Translations under genes and position numbers: made by a program
The notes under the pieces: generated by a model
Seen by the model: the letters and a program-made list of their open reading frames with translations, nothing else
Told to the model about the DNA's origin: nothing
Database searches by the model: none
DNA from: Cognataquiflexum aquatile
Lineage (GTDB): Bacteria; Bacteroidota; Bacteroidia; Cytophagales; Cyclobacteriaceae
Length of the DNA: 64,000 nucleotides
NCBI RefSeq assembly: GCF_003316845.1
Contig: NZ_QMIK01000008.1
Coordinates: 1-64,000 of the forward strand
Direction of reading: 5' to 3'
In this document: positions 52,808-61,032 of the stretch, one piece after another
Position numbering within the stretch: position 1 is the first letter of the stretch
How the letters are laid out: each line of letters starts with the position of its first letter

Positions 52808-54601
52808 ATGGATATGCAAAGAATTAGGAATTTCTGTATAATTGCCCATATTGACCATGGGAAGAGTACATTGGCAGACCGTCTCCTTCAGTTCACCAAT
52901 ACGGTGAGTGACAGAGAGATGCAGGATCAGTTGTTGGACAATATGGACCTCGAGCGTGAGCGCGGGATCACCATCAAGTCTCATGCGATCCAGATGAAGT
53001 ATAATTACAAAGGTGAGGAATATATCCTCAACCTGATCGATACTCCCGGACACGTCGATTTTTCATATGAAGTTTCCCGTTCAATCGCCGCCTGTGAAGG
53101 TGCGCTGTTGATTGTAGATGCTTCTCAGGGAATTGAAGCCCAGACCATTTCCAACCTTTATTTGGCTATCGGACATGACCTCGAAATCATCCCGGTTTTG
53201 AACAAGATCGATCTCCCGGGCGCAGATCCGGAAGTCGTGGCAGATGAAGTTATTGAACTCATAGGCTGCGATAGGGAAGATATCGTCTTGGCTTCGGGCA
53301 AAGAAGGTATTGGAATCGAAGATATCCTCAATGCGGTAGTGGAAAGAATCCCTGCTCCAAAAGGAAATATTGATTCACCCCTTCAGGCAATGATTTTCGA
53401 TTCGGTCTACAACTCATTCCGAGGAGTGGAGGTAATATTCCGGATTTTTAACGGTACCATCAATAAAGGCGATAAAATCAAATTTGTCAATACAGGCAAA
53501 GAGTATTTTGCCGATGAAATAGGGATTTTGGGGATCAATCAGATTCCGCAACAAACCATGTATGCCGGAAATGTGGGATACCTGATTTCCGGGATCAAAG
53601 TAGCAAAAGAGGTAAAAGTCGGTGACACGATCACACACGTCAAGAATCCTTGTGCTGAATCCATCAAAGGTTTTGAAAACGTAAAGCCAATGGTTTTTGC
53701 CGGGATTTATCCCGTCGAAACAACGGAATTTGAGGAATTGAGGGCTTCTATGGAGAAGCTCCAACTCAATGATGCTTCCCTTGTTTGGGAACCAGAGACT
53801 TCTGCAGCTTTGGGATTTGGTTTCCGTTGCGGTTTCTTGGGAATGCTTCATATGGAGATCATTCAGGAACGCTTGGAGCGTGAATTTGACATGACGGTGA
53901 TCACAACCGTTCCGTCCGTTCAGTTCAAAGCCCTGATGAACAACAACGAATACAAACTGATCAATGCACCTTCCGACATGCCGGATCCCACGCTTTTCAA
54001 GCATATAGAGGAACCCTATGTCAAGGCAATCATCATCACGGCGGCAGAATTTGTCGGACCGGTGATCCAACTTTGTATGGACAAAAGAGGCATAATCAAA
54101 AATCAGGTTTACCTGACTTCCGACCGTGTTGAACTTTCTTTTGACATGCCTTTGGCAGAGATTGTATTTGACTTCTTTGACAGGCTCAAAACCATTTCGA
54201 GAGGATACGCTTCTTTGGATTATGAAATGATCGGATTCAAACAATCCCACATGGTACGCTTGGATGTCATGCTCAACGGTGAAATCGTCGATGCATTATC
54301 AGCCATTGTCCATAGAGACAAGGCATATGAGTGGGGTAGAAGACTTTGTGAAAAACTGAGAGAATTGGTACCGAGACAGATGTTTGAGATTGCTATCCAA
54401 GCTGCGATCGGGGCCAAAATCATTGCGAGAGAAACTGTAAAAGCCATGCGTAAAAACGTATTGGCTAAGTGTTATGGAGGTGATATTTCGCGTAAGCGTA
54501 AGCTTCTCGAAAAACAGAAAAAAGGTAAGAAACGCATGAGGCAAGTCGGCAACGTCGAAATCCCGCAGGAAGCGTTTATGGCAGTACTGAAACTTGATTG
54601 A
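52808..54601 (+). CDS. lepA: Elongation factor 4 (LepA)
   Basis: 597 aa. Translational GTPase with G1 [16 protein letters not shown]2 RGITI, G3 DTPGHVDF, G4 NKIDLPGAD and G5 SGKEGIG, then EF-G-like domains II, III and V and the LepA-specific C-terminal domain with [27 protein letters not shown] (a basic segment). It acts on ribosomes during elongation or initiation under stress. The start at 52808 is followed by a second ATG two codons later. The stop is 3 nt before the heptamer array. Confidence 0.97.
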   Translation: MDMQRIRNFCIIAHIDHGKSTLADRLLQFTNTVSDREMQDQLLDNMDLERERGITIKSHAIQMKYNYKGEEYILNLIDTPGHVDFSYEVSRSIAACEGALLIVDASQGIEAQTISNLYLAIGHDLEIIPVLNKIDLPGADPEVVADEVIELIGCDREDIVLASGKEGIGIEDILNAVVERIPAPKGNIDSPLQAMIFDSVYNSFRGVEVIFRIFNGTINKGDKIKFVNTGKEYFADEIGILGINQIPQQTMYAGNVGYLISGIKVAKEVKVGDTITHVKNPCAESIKGFENVKPMVFAGIYPVETTEFEELRASMEKLQLNDASLVWEPETSAALGFGFRCGFLGMLHMEIIQERLEREFDMTVITTVPSVQFKALMNNNEYKLINAPSDMPDPTLFKHIEEPYVKAIIITAAEFVGPVIQLCMDKRGIIKNQVYLTSDRVELSFDMPLAEIVFDFFDRLKTISRGYASLDYEMIGFKQSHMVRLDVMLNGEIVDALSAIVHRDKAYEWGRRLCEKLRELVPRQMFEIAIQAAIGAKIIARETVKAMRKNVLAKCYGGDISRKRKLLEKQKKGKKRMRQVGNVEIPQEAFMAVLKLD

Positions 54602-54603
54602 TA

Positions 54604-54631
54604 GAAGTACGAAGTACGAAGTTGGAAGTAC
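54604..54631. repeat. Left GAAGTAC heptamer array of the four-helix-bundle unit
   Basis: Four consecutive 7-mers with consensus GAAGTAC (the third unit ends TTG), beginning 3 nt after the lepA stop. Its reverse complement, GTACTTC, forms the array at 55135-55162. Confidence 0.85.
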
Positions 54632-54738
54632 GGGAAAGAACCCAAACGTTCATTTTGGTTAAAGAAATAAAATTTATATAAACCAAGTTGACATTTAGAA
54701 ATCTAGGAGTTATTTTAGTTACCTCTCCAATTTCTATA

Positions 54739-55086
54739 ATGACTCAACCACTTCTAGCCAGAACCAAACAATTTGCTATAGATGTTTGGTATTTGTGTTC
54801 CAAATTACCCAACAATAGAGAATTCAATAATTATGTAAATCAATTATTGAGGTGTTCGAGTTCTGTTGCTGCCAATTATAGGGCTAGTCAAAGGGCTAAA
54901 TCTACTGCAGATTTTATCAATAAATTAAAGATAGTAGAGGAAGAAGCCGACGAAAGCCACTTTTTTCTTGAATTGATAAGTGAAGTAAATAGGCTAGAAA
55001 ACATTAAAATTGAAATTATCCGTCTTATTCAAGAGGTAAATGAGATAATTGCTATAGTAGTTTCCTCAATAAAAAAAGTCCGATAA
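54739..55086 (+). CDS. Four-helix-bundle protein (23S rRNA intervening-sequence protein family)
   Basis: 115 aa from the ATG at 54739, the family's usual length of about 115-120; an upstream TTG at 54688 would add 17 residues. Sequence marks are [18 protein letters not shown], the [21 protein letters not shown] helix with its conserved Asn/Arg, [23 protein letters not shown], and a last amphipathic helix. The family includes proteins encoded in 23S rRNA intervening sequences and is structurally related to the Avd accessory protein of diversity-generating retroelements. No reverse transcriptase or target gene is near. The gene is bracketed by inverted heptamer arrays and sits exactly between lepA and folD. 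Confidence 0.88.
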   Translation: MTQPLLARTKQFAIDVWYLCSKLPNNREFNNYVNQLLRCSSSVAANYRASQRAKSTADFINKLKIVEEEADESHFFLELISEVNRLENIKIEIIRLIQEVNEIIAIVVSSIKKVR

Positions 55087-55134
55087 TAAAATTCAACCAG
55101 AAGTGCTATTTACGTTAAGAGGGAATTTTTCCTC

Positions 55135-55162
55135 GTACTTCGTACTTCATATTTCGTACTTA
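55135..55162. repeat. Right GTACTTC heptamer array of the four-helix-bundle unit
   Basis: Four consecutive 7-mers (two GTACTTC, one ATATTTC, one GTACTTA), inverted relative to the left array, ending 3 nt before the folD start codon. The two arrays enclose 503 bp containing the four-helix-bundle gene. Confidence 0.85.
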
Positions 55163-55165
55163 CAC

Positions 55166-56050
55166 ATGGCAATAATAATTGATGGTAAAAAAACCTCTGA
55201 GGAAATCAAAGGGGAAATCGCCCAAAGGGTGGCAGAAATAAAGAATGAAGGAGGAAAAATCCCTCATTTGGCAGCGATCCTTGTGGGCAGTGACGGGGCC
55301 AGCCAAACCTATGTGGGGGCAAAAGTCAAGTCCTGCGAGCAGGTTGGATTTCAATCAACATTGGTGAGATTGGATGAAAATGTCACCGAAATTGAATTGC
55401 TCAAAGTGGTGGAGGACATCAACCAAAATCCCGAAATTGACGGTTTGATTGTGCAGTTGCCCTTACCCAAGCATATTTCTGTAGAAAAAGTAACGGATAA
55501 AATCAGACCGGAAAAAGACGTAGATGGCTTTACACCCTCGAATGTAGGAAGGATGGCTTTGGGATGGCCGGCTTATGTAGCAGCGACGCCTTATGGTATC
55601 GTGGAGCTTTTGAAAAGATACAAAATTGAAACTGCTGGCAAACACTGTGTCGTCATTGGCAGAAGCCATATTGTAGGTTCACCGATGAGTATCCTTATGG
55701 CGAGAAATGAATATCCGGGGAATTGTACGGTCACGCTTACCCACAGCCGCACCAAGAACCTCCATGAAATCGCCAAAACCGCGGATATCCTGATTGTAGC
55801 TTTAGGAAAGCCTGAATTTGTCACTGCCGACATGGTCAAAGATGGCGCTGTTGTGATTGATGTGGGAATCCATCGAGTAGTTGATTCCTCCAAGAAATCC
55901 GGTTTTAAGTTGATCGGAGATGTCAAATACGATGAAGTTGCCCAAAAAGCTTCTGCCATCACTCCTGTTCCAGGTGGAGTAGGCCCGATGACCATTGCTT
56001 CTTTGCTTTACAATACCTTATTGGCAGCGGAAAAGAAAATCTACCATTAA
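55166..56050 (+). CDS. folD: Methylenetetrahydrofolate dehydrogenase/cyclohydrolase
   Basis: 294 aa from the ATG at 55166; an upstream start would read through the repeat. Bifunctional Fol[21 protein letters not shown] with the catalytic YxxxK lysine, [10 protein letters not shown], the [12 protein letters not shown] motif, [14 protein letters not shown] and [12 protein letters not shown]. It interconverts 5,10-methylene- and 10-formyl-tetrahydrofolate with NADP. Its natural leader has been replaced or interrupted by the heptamer array. Confidence 0.96.
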   Translation: MAIIIDGKKTSEEIKGEIAQRVAEIKNEGGKIPHLAAILVGSDGASQTYVGAKVKSCEQVGFQSTLVRLDENVTEIELLKVVEDINQNPEIDGLIVQLPLPKHISVEKVTDKIRPEKDVDGFTPSNVGRMALGWPAYVAATPYGIVELLKRYKIETAGKHCVVIGRSHIVGSPMSILMARNEYPGNCTVTLTHSRTKNLHEIAKTADILIVALGKPEFVTADMVKDGAVVIDVGIHRVVDSSKKSGFKLIGDVKYDEVAQKASAITPVPGGVGPMTIASLLYNTLLAAEKKIYH

Positions 56051-56116
56051 TTTCAATTTGAAGGGAATTGGTGGTTGAAATTTTAGCTAAAAACCCTTTA
56101 AAAGTTAAATTAACCC

Positions 56117-56147
56117 TTGCAGGGAATAGCAAACCTTTCTACTTTTG
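56117..56147 (+). promoter_or_regulatory. Promoter of tRNA-Leu
   Basis: TTG at 56117-56119, exactly 20 nt, then TACTTTTG at 56140-56147, a full match to the Bacteroidota consensus TTG-N19-21-TAnnTTTG. The tRNA begins 16 nt downstream. The best promoter match I see in the window. Confidence 0.7.
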
Positions 56148-56162
56148 CAGACCTCAAAAAAC

Positions 56163-56246
56163 GCGCACGTGGTGAAATTGGTAGACACGCCACTTTGAGG
56201 GGGTGGTGCCTTTACGGGTGTGGAAGTTCGAATCTTCTCGTGCGCA
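56163..56246 (+). tRNA. tRNA-Leu (anticodon GAG)
   Basis: 84-nt cloverleaf: acceptor stem GCGCACG / CGTGCGC, D-arm with GGTGAAATTGGTAGAC, anticodon stem CCACT / GGTGG (one T-G pair) around a loop TTGAGGG with anticodon GAG, a long variable arm as in leucine tRNAs (class II) and the T-arm GGAAGTTCGAATCTTC. Reads CUC/CUU. CCA is not encoded. Flanked by its own promoter and terminator. Confidence 0.96.
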
Positions 56247-56250
56247 CATA

Positions 56251-56278
56251 GCCTCGGATCTCATCCGGGGCTTTTTTT
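56251..56278 (+). terminator. Terminator of tRNA-Leu
   Basis: A 9-bp stem GCCTCGGAT / ATCCGGGGC with one T-G pair and a 3-nt loop, followed by seven T, directly after the tRNA. Confidence 0.85.
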
Positions 56279-56333
56279 ATGGACTCTTTTGAAGGCCTTT
56301 AATTGATGAAGCCATATTTCTAAATGACTCAAT

Positions 56334-58475
56334 TTACTTCACACGTAGAAGTTGCTGTTTAAATTGATTAGAACCCTCAAAAATCACCAGGTAAGTTCCG
56401 GGAGATAATCCACGTATATTCAATTCTTTCATATTTTTACTCACTTTCTGAGACATCATTTTTATCCCATCCATTGTCAAGATGTGTACGTCATACAGAT
56501 TTTCATCCTTAAAATTTTCATCAGAAATATTTAAAACAGTGGTCGCTGGATTTGGGAAGATAAGAAGTTCATGTTCAAATTGAAGGTCTTGAATTACTCC
56601 TACTATTTCCTCGAAAATAAACCTATCAACATCTAAAAGAAATCCTGAGCCCCCTTTAAAAACCATATATAGAGACTTATCTCCCAGATAAACTGACCCA
56701 TCTTTGTAGCTTTCGAAATCGACCACTTCAATGTCAAATGAATCAAATTTTGTCCAACCACCGGTATTTTGAATTTCAGCCGTCGCAATCAAGTTTCCTT
56801 GAGGACTGCCAATTCGAAATTCCACATTTCCTCCGGTAGTATTACTGGAAGCGATCATCTGACCTGACAAAGGACCTCGTCCAAAAGTTACATTGTCGAA
56901 TTGGATGTAATCGCCATTATTCACATAACCCACGGCGGCACCGGAATTGCTAAGCTGAATGCCACTCTGCATAGAATAATCCTCCGCTTGGATAATACTG
57001 TAGGGATCAAAAGGATCAGATTTTTCTTTAATAGTGATAGTACAAACCGCGAATACTAAACCATTACTAAAACTGGAAGCTGTAACTGTGATTTCCCCCG
57101 GCGCCCTTGCTATGAACTCTCCACTGAGATAATTTACGCTTGATCCATCACTTGCGGTAAATGCTATCGTCTGGTTTGTGGTATTGGATGGAGTTATCAG
57201 TACATCCAGATCAATAGTATCACCCACAGTCAGTGGTCCTGTGGGGCAATTAATAAAGCTAAGGTCTTGAATGACCACATCCGAATCTTCAAAAATGAAA
57301 TTGTCAACATCTAAAAGATATCCTGAGCCTCCCTTAAAAACAAGATATAGTGACTTATCTCCTAAGTATGCGTTTCCCTCTACATAGCTTTTCGGTTCAA
57401 TTACCTCAATATCAAATGGCTGAAAGCTTTTCCAACCACCGGTATTTTGAATTTTAGCCGTAGCAATCAAGTTTCCTTGAGGACTGCCAATTCTAAATTC
57501 TACAGTTCCTCCCGTAGTATTGCTAGAGGCGAAAATCTTACCAGAAAGAGGACCCCGTCCAAATGTCACCTTGTCGAATTGGATATAATCGCCATTATTC
57601 ACATACCCCACCGCCGCACCGGAATTGCTAAGCTGAATACCGCTCTGAGTAGAAAAATCCTCAGCTTGCACAATGCTATAGGGATCAAAGGAAGTAGCTT
57701 TTTCCTTTATGGTGATGGTGCAGACGTCGTATACTGAACCGTCACTAAAGCTCGTTGCTGTGACTTGGATTTCTCCAGGGGCCTTTGCTATAAACTCGCC
57801 ACTGAGATAATTTACACTAGTCCCATCGCTTGCAACGAAAGCAACAAACTGGTTTGTAGTGTTTGAAGGCGTAATAAGTACATCAAGATCAATGGTATCT
57901 CCTACTGTTAAGGCTGTTGTAGGACAGTTCGTAAATATGAGATCCTCAATGATTACATCCGAATCCTCAAAAATAAAATTATCCACATCAAGAAGGAACC
58001 CTGAACCTCCCCTAAAAACCAGATAAAGAGATTCATCTCCTAGATAAACTGACCCATTCTTGAAGCTTTCCGGATCGACTACTTCAATATCAAATTGTTG
58101 AAATTTTGTCCAGCCACCGGTATTGGGAATTTTAGCCGTAGCCATTAGGATGCCATTTGGGTTGCCAATTCTAAATTCTACGGTTCCTCCCGTTGTATTA
58201 CTTGAAGCAATAATCTGACCTGACAAAGGACCTCGTCCAAAAGCCACATTATCGAATTGGATATAGTCGCCATTGTTTACATAACCCACGGCTGCACCGG
58301 AATTGCTAAGCTGAATACCGGTCTGGTTAGAAAAATCCTCTGCTTGCACAATACTGTAGGGATCCGTCTTTCCATCTATCAAGGTAAATGAGCTAATAGA
58401 TTGTCCTTGAGCTATTTCGAAAAGTGAGACAAAAAGGATGAACAATCCGGAGAACTTTGAGTATGACGTTTTCAT
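56334..58475 (-). CDS. T9SS-sorted protein with three CBM6-like domains
   Basis: 713 aa. Signal peptide (LFILFVSLFEIAQGQ), then three copies of a carbohydrate-binding module family 6-like domain (about 38-170, 264-396 and 489-622), each beginning YSIVQAEDFS and containing GAAVGYVNNGDYIQF and GGSGxLLDVDNFIF. Two bacterial Ig-like linkers (about 174-257 and 400-483) with VGDTIDLDVLITPSNTTNQ separate them. The last 75 residues (LLIFPNPATTVLNIS ... GTYLVIF) are a type IX secretion sorting domain. No catalytic domain is present, so it is a pure binding protein, most likely exported to the cell surface. Ties to porX in this window. Confidence 0.87.
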   Translation of the reverse strand: MKTSYSKFSGLFILFVSLFEIAQGQSISSFTLIDGKTDPYSIVQAEDFSNQTGIQLSNSGAAVGYVNNGDYIQFDNVAFGRGPLSGQIIASSNTTGGTVEFRIGNPNGILMATAKIPNTGGWTKFQQFDIEVVDPESFKNGSVYLGDESLYLVFRGGSGFLLDVDNFIFEDSDVIIEDLIFTNCPTTALTVGDTIDLDVLITPSNTTNQFVAFVASDGTSVNYLSGEFIAKAPGEIQVTATSFSDGSVYDVCTITIKEKATSFDPYSIVQAEDFSTQSGIQLSNSGAAVGYVNNGDYIQFDKVTFGRGPLSGKIFASSNTTGGTVEFRIGSPQGNLIATAKIQNTGGWKSFQPFDIEVIEPKSYVEGNAYLGDKSLYLVFKGGSGYLLDVDNFIFEDSDVVIQDLSFINCPTGPLTVGDTIDLDVLITPSNTTNQTIAFTASDGSSVNYLSGEFIARAPGEITVTASSFSNGLVFAVCTITIKEKSDPFDPYSIIQAEDYSMQSGIQLSNSGAAVGYVNNGDYIQFDNVTFGRGPLSGQMIASSNTTGGNVEFRIGSPQGNLIATAEIQNTGGWTKFDSFDIEVVDFESYKDGSVYLGDKSLYMVFKGGSGFLLDVDRFIFEEIVGVIQDLQFEHELLIFPNPATTVLNISDENFKDENLYDVHILTMDGIKMMSQKVSKNMKELNIRGLSPGTYLVIFEGSNQFKQQLLRVK
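56610..58364 (-). repeat. Internal repeat of about 675-678 bp, three CBM units and two linkers
   Basis: The gene contains a direct repeat unit of about 226 codons (CBM6-like plus Ig-like linker), present two times in full and a third time without the linker. Long stretches are almost identical at the protein level (for instance GAAVGYVNNGDYIQF in all three), which means recent tandem duplication or gene conversion. Codon-level differences exist, so the copies are not exact. Confidence 0.85.
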
Positions 58476-58754
58476 CGCATCGGTTTTGATGTAGAAACTA
58501 GTTAAAAAAAACTGTTTCTGGTAATTTTTTTGGAAATAAATGTGAACGAAATGTTAAATGGTTTCACCACATGGAATAAAATTCAGATGGGCTTTCTTAG
58601 AGACCTAGATGAACTTGAGATTTTTTAGCAAATACGAATCTTAATTTTTCCTGGGCTTTTTTCATTTATAACCGTTCTTCCAATTAGATTTCGAAGGAGA
58701 TCTCAATTTTTATTTTTTGGATTAATTCTTATTTTGAAAGGAAAATCCTTTTCT

Positions 58755-59711
58755 ATGAAAATTCTCCAAACGGCGATTCTTCTGATTTTCACCCTACTTG
58801 TTGTACCTGTTTTTACTTATTTGTTCGGAATCCCTTTGGGAGATCGTGAGTGGGAGGCACTTTGGGTATTGATCAAAATTTGTGGGGCTTCTGTTGCCTA
58901 TTGTTTTTTGGTAGGTGAACTTACCAACAACAATAGTCAGGTGGATAAGTATTGGAGTATTTTGCCTATCATTTACGCTTGGGTAATGGCCTATTTCGGA
59001 GATTTTTCACCGAGGATGGTTTTGCTCGCAGTACTTGTAAGTGCTTGGGGTACAAGACTTACTTATAATTTTGCCAGAAAAGGCGCTTATAGATGGAAGT
59101 TTTGGGAAGGGGAAGAAGACTACCGTTGGGAGATTTTGCGCAAAAAGCCTGAATTCCAGCCCAAATGGAAATGGACTTTATTCAATCTCTTTTTCATTTC
59201 AGGCTACCAAAACGTATTGATTTTGTTGTTTACCCTGCCCATGCTTGTGGCGATGCAGTTTGATGACGGCGGAACAGGCCTTTGGGACTATTTTATTGCC
59301 GGAATCGCCTTGTTTTTCTTGGCCCTAGAAACTGCCGCCGATGAACAGCAATGGAAGTATCAAACTGAAAAATGGAGGCTGATAAAGGAAGGGAAGTTGT
59401 TGAGGGGTGATTTTGCAAAAGGATTTTTGGACAAAGGGCTTTGGGCTATTTCGAGACATCCCAATTACCTCGGGGAACAGGGGTTTTGGGTTTCTTTTTA
59501 CTTTTTCTCAGTAGCTTCATCCGGTCAGTGGCTCAATTGGTCCGTAGTTGGGTGCCTCCTTTTATTGATCTTGTTTCAGGGAAGTTCCAATTTTAGCGAA
59601 GAAATCAGCGCTTCCAAATATCCTGAATATAAATCCTATCAGGTGCGTGTCCCCCGTTTTGTACCAAGGCCCCAAGGAAAAACTGAAGAAAGTCCGGCGC
59701 CAAGTTCCTGA
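58755..59711 (+). CDS. DUF1295 membrane protein (steroid 5-alpha-reductase-like)
   Basis: 318 aa from the ATG at 58755; an in-frame TTG seven codons upstream is less likely. About eight hydrophobic helices. The C-terminal KGLWAISRHPNYLGEQGFWVSFYFF and the YPEYKSYQVRVPRFVP end are the DUF1295/isoprenylcysteine-methyltransferase-like signature for an NADPH- or SAM-binding membrane fold. Likely a reductase of lipid or steroid-like substrates. Reaction unproven. The 58476-58754 gap before it shows no gene. Confidence 0.85.
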   Translation: MKILQTAILLIFTLLVVPVFTYLFGIPLGDREWEALWVLIKICGASVAYCFLVGELTNNNSQVDKYWSILPIIYAWVMAYFGDFSPRMVLLAVLVSAWGTRLTYNFARKGAYRWKFWEGEEDYRWEILRKKPEFQPKWKWTLFNLFFISGYQNVLILLFTLPMLVAMQFDDGGTGLWDYFIAGIALFFLALETAADEQQWKYQTEKWRLIKEGKLLRGDFAKGFLDKGLWAISRHPNYLGEQGFWVSFYFFSVASSGQWLNWSVVGCLLLLILFQGSSNFSEEISASKYPEYKSYQVRVPRFVPRPQGKTEESPAPSS

Positions 59712-59765
59712 GTCAAAGCATTAATTTTGGACGGTTGGGATTAATCTGATACTACCATTGGAAGG

Positions 59766-59781
59766 ACAATAAATTTATTGT
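59766..59781. promoter_or_regulatory. Perfect 16-bp palindrome upstream of the DsrE gene
   Basis: ACAATAAATTTATTGT is a perfect dyad 110 nt before the DsrE-like start. It could be an operator, but the sequence is AT-only in the middle and could arise by chance. Confidence 0.25.
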
Positions 59782-59890
59782 GTTGGGCATTGAAACCATG
59801 GATGGTCTTCCGAGGTATGTTATCCGAAAAATAGAAGTTTGAGACGGATTGTTTTTTGTGTATTTTTTCAGAATTAACCATTCCAAAATT

Positions 59891-60436
59891 ATGTTCCGAG
59901 CTGCAAAAACGTTCCTAGCCACCCTTTTCCTGGTAGCATTGTCAATTTCTGCATATTGCCAAACACCACAATTTCCGATTGTAAAAGGTTTTGGTGGAAT
60001 ATATGAAATCCCTGAAGCGACAGAAAGACCCGATCCCAAGGCGGAATATAAAATCATTATTGACCTTGTTTCAGCTGCTGACGATCCAAAGCAAATCAAC
60101 AGGATGGTGGACAATATCGCCCGTATGGTCAACCTTCACGGAATTGCAGGTGTCCCAAAGGAAAATATTAAAGTCAAGGTGGCTGTCCATGGAGGAGCGA
60201 TCTTCAGCATGCTAAACGACGAGGAATACCAAAAAAGAAATGGTGTAAAAAATCCCAATTTGCCTGTTTTTGAGGCATTGAAAGAAGCGGGGGTGGAATT
60301 TTATGTCTGTGGGCAATCATTGATTGCGAGAAATATGAAGACAACCGATATGTGGGAAGGGACAGAAATAGCCTTATCGATGTTGACTACCCTTACAACC
60401 TACGTTCCTCAGGGATACATGTTGATGAGGTTCTAA
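59891..60436 (+). CDS. Exported DsrE-family protein
   Basis: 181 aa from the ATG at 59891, which gives a signal peptide (TFLATLFLVALSISAYC). The mature part has the DsrE/DsrF-like fold: YKIIIDLVSAADDPKQINRMVDNIARMVNLH, KVKVAVHGGAI, and VEFYVCGQSLIAR with the conserved Cys. DsrE-type proteins relay sulfur from persulfides, and periplasmic members exist in Bacteroidota with unknown partners. Its end overlaps the convergent rnhB stop by 4 nt. Confidence 0.85.
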   Translation: MFRAAKTFLATLFLVALSISAYCQTPQFPIVKGFGGIYEIPEATERPDPKAEYKIIIDLVSAADDPKQINRMVDNIARMVNLHGIAGVPKENIKVKVAVHGGAIFSMLNDEEYQKRNGVKNPNLPVFEALKEAGVEFYVCGQSLIARNMKTTDMWEGTEIALSMLTTLTTYVPQGYMLMRF

Positions 60437-61032
60437 ATATCCAAAGTCAATTGATCCGGTAAATGCCTGAAAGACCTTCTATGAAGAGGTGTCAATCCTA
60501 ATCTGATAATCCCTTCACGGTGGATTACTGTGGGATATCCTGCATTTTTTTCCCAGCCATATCCCGGGTATTCATCAGCATACCGCTCCATCATTTCATC
60601 GCGGTAGACCTTGGCAAGGATTGAAGCGGCCGCAATGCTTGCAAATTTGCCGTCTCCTTGGATGATACAGGTGAATGGTATTTCAAGGTGGGATTTAAAC
60701 CTGTTGCCATCAATCAATAAATGTTGGGGCTTGGTATCCAACATCTGCACCGCCCGGCTCATGGCCAAAAAAGAAGCATGTAGGATATTGATCCGGTCAA
60801 TTTCCTCCACGCTTGCCTCGGCAATAGCCCAGGAAATGGCTGATGATTTTATCTCAGAAACAAGATTTTGGCGGTTGGATTTTGTCAGTTTTTTTGAATC
60901 ATTGACTAGCTCATTTGCAAAATCCGGAGGCAATATCACTGCGGCGGCTACTACAGGTCCACAGAGACAACCCCGGCCCACTTCGTCACATCCGGCCTCT
61001 AATCTGTCAGATTCTAAAAATGGAATCAACAT
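60433..61032 (-). CDS. rnhB: Ribonuclease HII
   Basis: 199 aa. The four acidic catalytic positions are visible: D and E in CDEVGRGCLCGPV, D in LLIDGN, and the later acidic residue in SIAAASILAKVYRDEMM. It nicks RNA in RNA-DNA hybrids and at single ribonucleotides. The start overlaps the end of the glucosidase gene by 26 nt on the same strand, so the two are co-transcribed. Confidence 0.94.
   Translation of the reverse strand: MLIPFLESDRLEAGCDEVGRGCLCGPVVAAAVILPPDFANELVNDSKKLTKSNRQNLVSEIKSSAISWAIAEASVEEIDRINILHASFLAMSRAVQMLDTKPQHLLIDGNRFKSHLEIPFTCIIQGDGKFASIAAASILAKVYRDEMMERYADEYPGYGWEKNAGYPTVIHREGIIRLGLTPLHRRSFRHLPDQLTLDI

Noticed and set aside
54739-55086. Four-helix-bundle gene considered as the Avd of a diversity-generating retroelement
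   Set aside because: No reverse transcriptase, template repeat or variable-repeat target is visible within the window.
59752-60132. 126-codon minus-strand frame
   Set aside because: It lies on the reverse of the DsrE-family gene, which has a signal peptide and a recognised fold.
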